Part shown: one piece after another, positions 20,474-21,368 of the stretch
Numbering within the stretch: the first letter of the stretch is position 1
How the letters are laid out: each line of letters starts with the position of its first letter
Origin: a virus
Virus record (IMG/VR): IMGVR_UViG_3300036826_000337
Span: 1-21,368 of that record
DNA: 21,368 nucleotides
Reading direction: 5' to 3' (one strand)
Translations under genes and position numbers: made by a program
The notes under the pieces: model-generated
What the model was told of the DNA's origin: nothing
Database searches by the model: none
Seen by the model: only the letters and a program-made list of their open reading frames with translations

Positions 20474-21368
20474 AAGCCGGCCAGCGGATCAAACCCGCTT
20501 CGCCTCGATTCTTCCGTTAGACGAAACGGAACCGTGCGAATCTCCGGCCGGCCGTCATAGGCAGATGGCAGCGCCTGATAGGCCTTGATCACGCGATCGG
20601 CTGCCAGGAACATCGCCACCGCCGCGTCAATCTTATTCGCACGCGTCTGCTTTCGCGGAAAATAGTTGTCGTTCGCATCACGCCGGCAAACCACGTTCGA
20701 AACCATCCAGGCAACCGCAGGGTTTCCGTCGTGCGCGATCTGGCCGGAGAGCAGCCAGGCCTCGGTTTCTTTCATGGCCGGCGAGAATATCGCCGTTGCC
20801 TGCTTCGTTTCTGCCACCGGCGTCTCAAACGATCGGCGATTCAGAATCGAGAGCAGCGGAGGCAACTGCCAGGGATCCGCCGCCATCTCCCGCACATCGT
20901 AAACCCGGCCGATCGCTTCCAGTTCATCCGCCAGCGCTTCGAAATCCTGAATGTTGCCCGGCGCAACCGTGATGAATCCCTGTTTCGCCCAGGTTTCGAG
21001 CAGCGCATTTTCTTCCTGCAGCAATGCCCGTTCCGGTATCCACAGCCGGAAGATCAGCCGATGCCGTTCGCATCCCGCCTGCGGAGGAAACCAGAGACAG
21101 AGCGCGATTAAATCACTCTTCGTCGCCAGGTCTAACCCGACGTAACAGAATTCTCCCGCCTCCGGCTGGCGGAAGTCCGCGGCCGCACACCGCCAATATC
21201 CCAGATCGAGCCAGGCCGCGAATGCATTGACCCACTGATTTGCACGCGTCGTTTGAAACGCTGCCAGCGATGCCGGCGAGTGCTTCGCTTTCTGCGCCAG
21301 CGCCTCGATGTCACTCCGATAAACCGAAACACCCAGGTTCGGATTCGCCTTCGGCCAGTTCGCCGGCT
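20470..21368 (-). CDS. terL: Large terminase subunit, 3' part
   Basis: About 299 C-terminal residues; the ATPase half lies beyond the window. The reading frame is open from 21368 to TGA at 20472-20470. It holds the HK97-type nuclease domain: YVGLDLATKSDLIALCLWFP with the two aspartates of the metal site, then AADPWQLPPLLSIL and the end motif AHDGNPAVAWMVSNVVCRRD followed by RANKIDAAVAMFLAADRVIK with the last catalytic Asp. The protein cuts concatemeric DNA and drives packaging. It is coupled to the next gene by ATGA. No separate start is needed, since the frame runs through. Confidence 0.92.
   Translation of the reverse strand, partial: PANWPKANPNLGVSVYRSDIEALAQKAKHSPASLAAFQTTRANQWVNAFAAWLDLGYWRCAAADFRQPEAGEFCYVGLDLATKSDLIALCLWFPPQAGCERHRLIFRLWIPERALLQEENALLETWAKQGFITVAPGNIQDFEALADELEAIGRVYDVREMAADPWQLPPLLSILNRRSFETPVAETKQATAIFSPAMKETEAWLLSGQIAHDGNPAVAWMVSNVVCRRDANDNYFPRKQTRANKIDAAVAMFLAADRVIKAYQALPSAYDGRPEIRTVPFRLTEESRRSGFDPLAGL

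Noticed and set aside
1-21368. CRISPR arrays, tRNA or rRNA genes, insertion sequences
   Set aside because: No regularly spaced repeats, cloverleaf sequences, or transposase frames with flanking inverted repeats were seen.

Overview
The window is about 20 kb of a tailed-phage genome (phage or prophage) with an HK97-type head and a long, non-contractile, lambda-type tail. It carries a short flank of different composition at the left. The host looks like a GC-rich Gram-negative-type bacterium. The codon choice, the Shine-Dalgarno sites and the very frequent GCCGGC hexamers would suit a soil group such as Acidobacteriota, but that is a guess and no gene here fixes the taxon. No integrase, small terminase, endolysin, tRNA or CRISPR array is visible.

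Left flank (1-1336). This stretch has lower GC and no GCCGGC. A truncated secreted protein is read leftward (1-231). A roughly 260-base divergent intergenic region holds short direct and inverted repeats and a nested hairpin. It leads to a well-initiated 26-residue membrane peptide (498-578). Three closely packed small genes follow on the + strand (638-1336). The last of these is an excisionase/MerR-like helix-turn-helix protein.

Main operon (minus strand, 21368 down to about 1493). Every gene points leftward, and most are joined by 4-base ATGA overlaps or gaps of a few bases. In order of transcription: large terminase (partial), a small beta-rich protein, portal, ClpP-like prohead protease, HK97 major capsid protein, two unannotated mini-ORFs (33 and 31 codons), gp6-like connector, head-tail joining protein, gp10-like neck protein, DUF3168-type tail terminator, tail tube, tail assembly chaperones G and GT joined by a probable -1 frameshift, tape measure, tail tip protein, a small helical protein, two fibre-like proteins that share an N-terminal module, and a baseplate hub-like protein. 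Two small unknowns follow, then a 728-residue primase-polymerase/VapE protein. The operon closes with six small genes, among them a ribbon-helix-helix regulator and a two-TM membrane protein that is a holin candidate.

How it fits together. The right two thirds builds the capsid and tail in canonical order. The left third couples a replication protein and small regulatory or accessory proteins to the same transcript, which is unusual for this phage type. The most notable points are the VapE-like helicase domain, whose Walker A and Walker B residues are replaced although the rest of the domain is kept; a -1 frameshift site AAACCCT in the chaperone gene; two mini-ORFs wedged between capsid and connector; the duplicated fibre anchor module; and the hairpin-led 26-residue membrane peptide.
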